NCBI GenBank assembly: GCA_902482185.1
Contig: CABSZR010000077.1
Coordinates: 1-6,787, forward strand
Direction: 5' to 3'
Length of the DNA stretch: 6,787 nt
Source of the DNA: an uncultured Collinsella sp.
Lineage (GTDB): Bacteria; Actinomycetota; Coriobacteriia; Coriobacteriales; Coriobacteriaceae
Positions 4,198-6,787 of the stretch are shown here, one piece after another. The notes below the pieces were generated by a model. That model saw nothing but the letters and a program-made list of their open reading frames with translations, was not told the DNA's origin and made no database searches. Every line of letters begins with the position of its first letter. Within the stretch, counting starts at the first letter, position 1. The position numbers and the translations under genes are program-made.

Positions 4198-6330
4198 GTG
4201 GCAAAAAAGCCTCAGCACGCTCAGAACAGCCAACGCGAACAGCAGGGCAAACAGGGCCAGCAGCAAAAGCGCGGCGGTAAGGCGCAGGGCTCGCGACCCA
4301 CGCATGCCTCTGCAGCGCCCGCCCGCCCCTGGCGCCCGGGCCGCGATAAGTTCCTCCCCGTCAGCCGCGCCGACATGGATGCGCGCGGCTGGGACCAGTG
4401 CGACTTTGTCTACATCTGCGGCGACGCCTACGTGGACCATCCCAGCTTTGGTATGGCCATCGTCAGCCGCGTACTCGACGCACACGGCTACAAGGTGGGC
4501 ATCATCTGCCAGCCCGACTGGACCGACCCCGCCAGCATCACGGTGCTCGGTGAGCCGCGCCTGGGCTTTTTGGTCAGCGCCGGCAACATGGACTCCATGG
4601 TCAACCACTATTCGGTGACCAAGCACCGTCGCCATACCGACGCCTATACCCCCGGTGGCGAGGAGGGGCACCGCCCCAATCGTGCCGTCACGGTCTACGG
4701 CAACCTCATCCGTCAGACGTTCAAGGACGCTCCCATCATCATCGGCGGCATCGAGGCAAGCCTGCGCCGCCTGGCTCACTACGACTACTGGCAGGACAAG
4801 CTCAAGCGCTCGGTACTGCTCGACTCGGGCGCCGACATCCTCATCTACGGCATGGGCGAGCACGCGATTGTCGAGATCGCCGACGCGCTCGACGCGGGAC
4901 TGCCCGTCGATCAGATCACCTATATCAACGGCACCGTCTACCGCACGGGTTCGCTCGACGAGGTCTACGACTACGACCTGCTGCCCAGCTGGGACGACCT
5001 TACCGCCGACAAGCTCAACTACGCACGCAGCTTCAATGTGCAGCAGCAGAATATAGACCCCATCACCGGACACCGCCTGGTAGAGCCCTACCCCAACAGC
5101 GTCTATGTGGTGCAGAACCCGCCATCGGCGACGCTCACCACCGATGAGATGGACGAGGTGGCCGAGCTCCCCTACGCACGCGATTGGCATCCCGACTACG
5201 ACGCGGCAGGCGGCGTGCCGGCCTTTGCCGAGATCAAGTTTTCCATTAGCTCCAACCGTGGCTGTTTTGGCGAGTGCTCGTTTTGCGCCCTCACCTTCCA
5301 CCAGGGGCGCGTGCTGCAGATGCGCAGCCACGATTCGATCATGCGCGAGGCCGAGCTGCTCACGCGCGATCCCGAGTTTAAGGGCTACATCAACGACGTG
5401 GGCGGACCGACGGCAAACTTTAGCCGCCCTGCCTGCGACAAGCAGCTCAAGCACGGCGTGTGCAAGAACAAGCGCTGCCTGTGGCCGAGCGTATGCAAGA
5501 ACATGGTGGTCGACGAGAGCGGCTACACGCAGTTGCTGCGCGACCTGCGCCAGCTGCCGGGCGTCAAGAAGGTCTTCGTCCGCAGCGGCATCCGCTTTGA
5601 CTACACCATGGCCGATGCCTCGGACGAGTTTTTGCGCGAGCTGCTGGAGCACCATGTCTCGGGCCAGCTGCGCGTAGCGCCCGAGCATGTGAGCGACGCG
5701 GTGCTGTCCGTGATGGGCAAGCCGAGCCGCGCCGTCTACGACGCGTTCTGCCGTAAATTTGAACGCCTGAACCGCGAATACGGACTCAAGCAGTATGTGG
5801 TGCCGTACCTGATCTCGAGCCACCCCGGCTCAACGATGAAGGAAGCTGTGGACCTTGCCGAGGCCGTGCGCGACATGGGCTACATGCCCGAACAGGTGCA
5901 GGACTTCTACCCCACCCCGTCCACCATGTCGACCTGCATGTACTACACCGGCGTGGATCCACGCACTATGCAGCCGATCTACGTGGCGCGCGACCCGCAC
6001 GAGAAGGCCATGCAGCGCGCGCTCATCCAGTATCGCAAGCCCGAGAACTACAAGCTCGTGCGCGAGGCGCTGGAAAAAGCCGGCCGCCGCGATCTGATTG
6101 GCTACACCAAGCATTGCCTGATTCGCCCCGTGCCGCCACGCCCGGGCGAGACGTCTGCTGGCGGTGGGCATGGCACCGGTAAGAAGGGCGGCAAACCGCA
6201 TGGCGGCGGCGGCAAGGGACCCAAAGGCAGCAAGGGGCACAGCGGCATGTCGCGTGCGCAGAACACCGCAGGCCGTAACCGCGCGGCCCAGGGACGACAG
6301 GGCGCCAACGGAGGCGGACGCCGCAACTAG
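4198..6330 (+). CDS. ygiQ: YgiQ family (UPF0313) radical SAM protein
   Basis: A 710-residue cytoplasmic radical S-adenosylmethionine protein; the substrate of the family is not established. The N-terminal UPF0313 region has GDAYVDHPSFGMAI (75-88), SAGNMDSMVNHY and GGIEASLRR (183-191). The radical SAM domain follows, with the cluster-binding CxxxCxxC at Cys356, Cys360 and Cys363 (GCFGECSFC), then DVGGPTANFSRPAC, and MYYTGVDP near 581. A second cysteine set, Cys413-x8-Cys422-x4-Cys427-x5-Cys433, has the same spacing as in E. coli YgiQ as I remember it. It may hold an extra metal site. Length is close to the E. coli protein (about 739). Residues 1-40 are rich in Gln, Lys and Gly, and residues from about 650 to the end are rich in Gly and Lys. 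Both tails look disordered and nucleic-acid-friendly. The GTG at 4198 is chosen from GGGAGG at 4188-4193; the frame is open back to ATG 4027 but without homology there. Its stop overlaps the stop of the convergent protease gene. Confidence 0.93.
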   Translation: MAKKPQHAQNSQREQQGKQGQQQKRGGKAQGSRPTHASAAPARPWRPGRDKFLPVSRADMDARGWDQCDFVYICGDAYVDHPSFGMAIVSRVLDAHGYKVGIICQPDWTDPASITVLGEPRLGFLVSAGNMDSMVNHYSVTKHRRHTDAYTPGGEEGHRPNRAVTVYGNLIRQTFKDAPIIIGGIEASLRRLAHYDYWQDKLKRSVLLDSGADILIYGMGEHAIVEIADALDAGLPVDQITYINGTVYRTGSLDEVYDYDLLPSWDDLTADKLNYARSFNVQQQNIDPITGHRLVEPYPNSVYVVQNPPSATLTTDEMDEVAELPYARDWHPDYDAAGGVPAFAEIKFSISSNRGCFGECSFCALTFHQGRVLQMRSHDSIMREAELLTRDPEFKGYINDVGGPTANFSRPACDKQLKHGVCKNKRCLWPSVCKNMVVDESGYTQLLRDLRQLPGVKKVFVRSGIRFDYTMADASDEFLRELLEHHVSGQLRVAPEHVSDAVLSVMGKPSRAVYDAFCRKFERLNREYGLKQYVVPYLISSHPGSTMKEAVDLAEAVRDMGYMPEQVQDFYPTPSTMSTCMYYTGVDPRTMQPIYVARDPHEKAMQRALIQYRKPENYKLVREALEKAGRRDLIGYTKHCLIRPVPPRPGETSAGGGHGTGKKGGKPHGGGGKGPKGSKGHSGMSRAQNTAGRNRAAQGRQGANGGGRRN

Positions 6331-6787
6331 GGCAGCGGTGCGCTCGCTGCGTCCATCCCACACGCGTGGCGCAGCGAGCGCATCGCCTCAACGAGGATGA
6401 CGCCGGCGATAGCGACCGTAATTGCCACGTCGAGCGGCGTGTTCACAAACCAGAGCAACGCCATGAGATACGACCCGGCGTTAAAGGCAAAGTGCAGCAG
6501 GATCGTGTAGCGGAGCTTTCCGGTCGTCACGAGCACCCAGCCAAAGATGAGGCCGGCGGCACCCGCGTAGCAACCTTGCACCCAATTCATGTGCATAAAA
6601 CCGAAGATTGCCGCCTGCAGCACAATCGCCGCGGCGATACCCCACGTGCTTGGGGCCGCCCAGGGCACCATGGCGCCGTCCTGCGCGTTCGCACGACGCC
6701 GGCGCTTCCAAAGTGGGCGGCACTGCGGATTAAACGCTCGGAGCGAAAACTCAAAAATAATGCCGCGCACCAGCAGCTCTTCACAAA
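6327..6787 (-). CDS. CPBP family intramembrane metalloprotease, C-terminal part (gene cut by window edge)
   Basis: About 152 codons of a membrane-embedded protease of the CPBP (CAAX protease and bacteriocin-processing, ABI) family. All three family motifs are visible. EExxxRG sits at the very edge (EELLVRG, 6782-6762), read in frame upstream of the GTG at 6770. FxxxH follows as FGFMH, and HxxxN as HFAFN. The two glutamates and the histidines are the expected active-site residues, so the visible part looks intact. Hydrophobic segments flank each motif, and the protein ends in a short tail after the span VAITVAIAGVILVEAM. The start lies beyond the window; the GTG at 6770 is not the real start because it would cut through the first motif. 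Relatives process prenylated or bacteriocin-like peptides or act in self-immunity; no peptide gene is next to it here. Its stop (6329-6327) lies inside the ygiQ stop region. Confidence 0.88.
   Translation of the reverse strand, partial: CEELLVRGIIFEFSLRAFNPQCRPLWKRRRRANAQDGAMVPWAAPSTWGIAAAIVLQAAIFGFMHMNWVQGCYAGAAGLIFGWVLVTTGKLRYTILLHFAFNAGSYLMALLWFVNTPLDVAITVAIAGVILVEAMRSLRHACGMDAASAPLP

Noticed and set aside
3655..5823. A 722-codon open frame on the minus strand opposite ygiQ
   Set aside because: It is the shadow of the GC-rich ygiQ coding strand: valine/alanine/histidine-rich, with no recognisable domain, and it also runs through part of the DUF1275 gene in another frame.

Overview
The window looks like chromosome from a high-GC Gram-positive gut bacterium of the Coriobacteriia, most likely close to Collinsella. 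This is an inference from the GC-rich codon use, the GGAGG-type ribosome binding sites and the gene set; there is no rRNA or other marker here to settle it. No tRNA, rRNA, CRISPR array, transposase or phage gene is visible.

Layout from left to right: (1) the N-terminal 140 codons of an M42-family metallo-aminopeptidase on the minus strand, running off the left edge. (2) About 500 bases without a gene, holding a structured element with two inverted copies of a 24-base motif and two strong hairpins. (3) A minus-strand iron-containing alcohol dehydrogenase closely resembling lactaldehyde reductase FucO, with a textbook terminator downstream and a LacI-type operator-like palindrome upstream. (4) A lower-GC island at about 2390-3150 with a consensus promoter, a leader of about 140 bases with competing hairpins, and a LURP-one-related/Tubby-like domain protein on the plus strand. 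(5) A 22-bp inverted repeat lying between convergent genes. (6) A minus-strand DUF1275 (YoaK-family) membrane protein. (7) A divergent plus-strand YgiQ-family radical SAM protein of 710 residues, starting at GTG. (8) A minus-strand CPBP-family intramembrane protease, cut by the right edge, whose stop codon shares the four bases CTAG with the ygiQ stop.

The genes do not form one operon or an evident joint pathway. Each appears to be its own transcription unit: fucO is flanked by its own terminator and upstream control region, the LURP-one gene and the DUF1275 gene converge on one hairpin, and ygiQ and the protease converge with no intergenic space. fucO points to anaerobic sugar or diol fermentation; the rest is housekeeping or uncharacterised.

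I found no clear new multi-gene system. The parts most worth a second look are the intergenic inverted-repeat element at 632-865 and the lower-GC LURP-one island with its structured leader.
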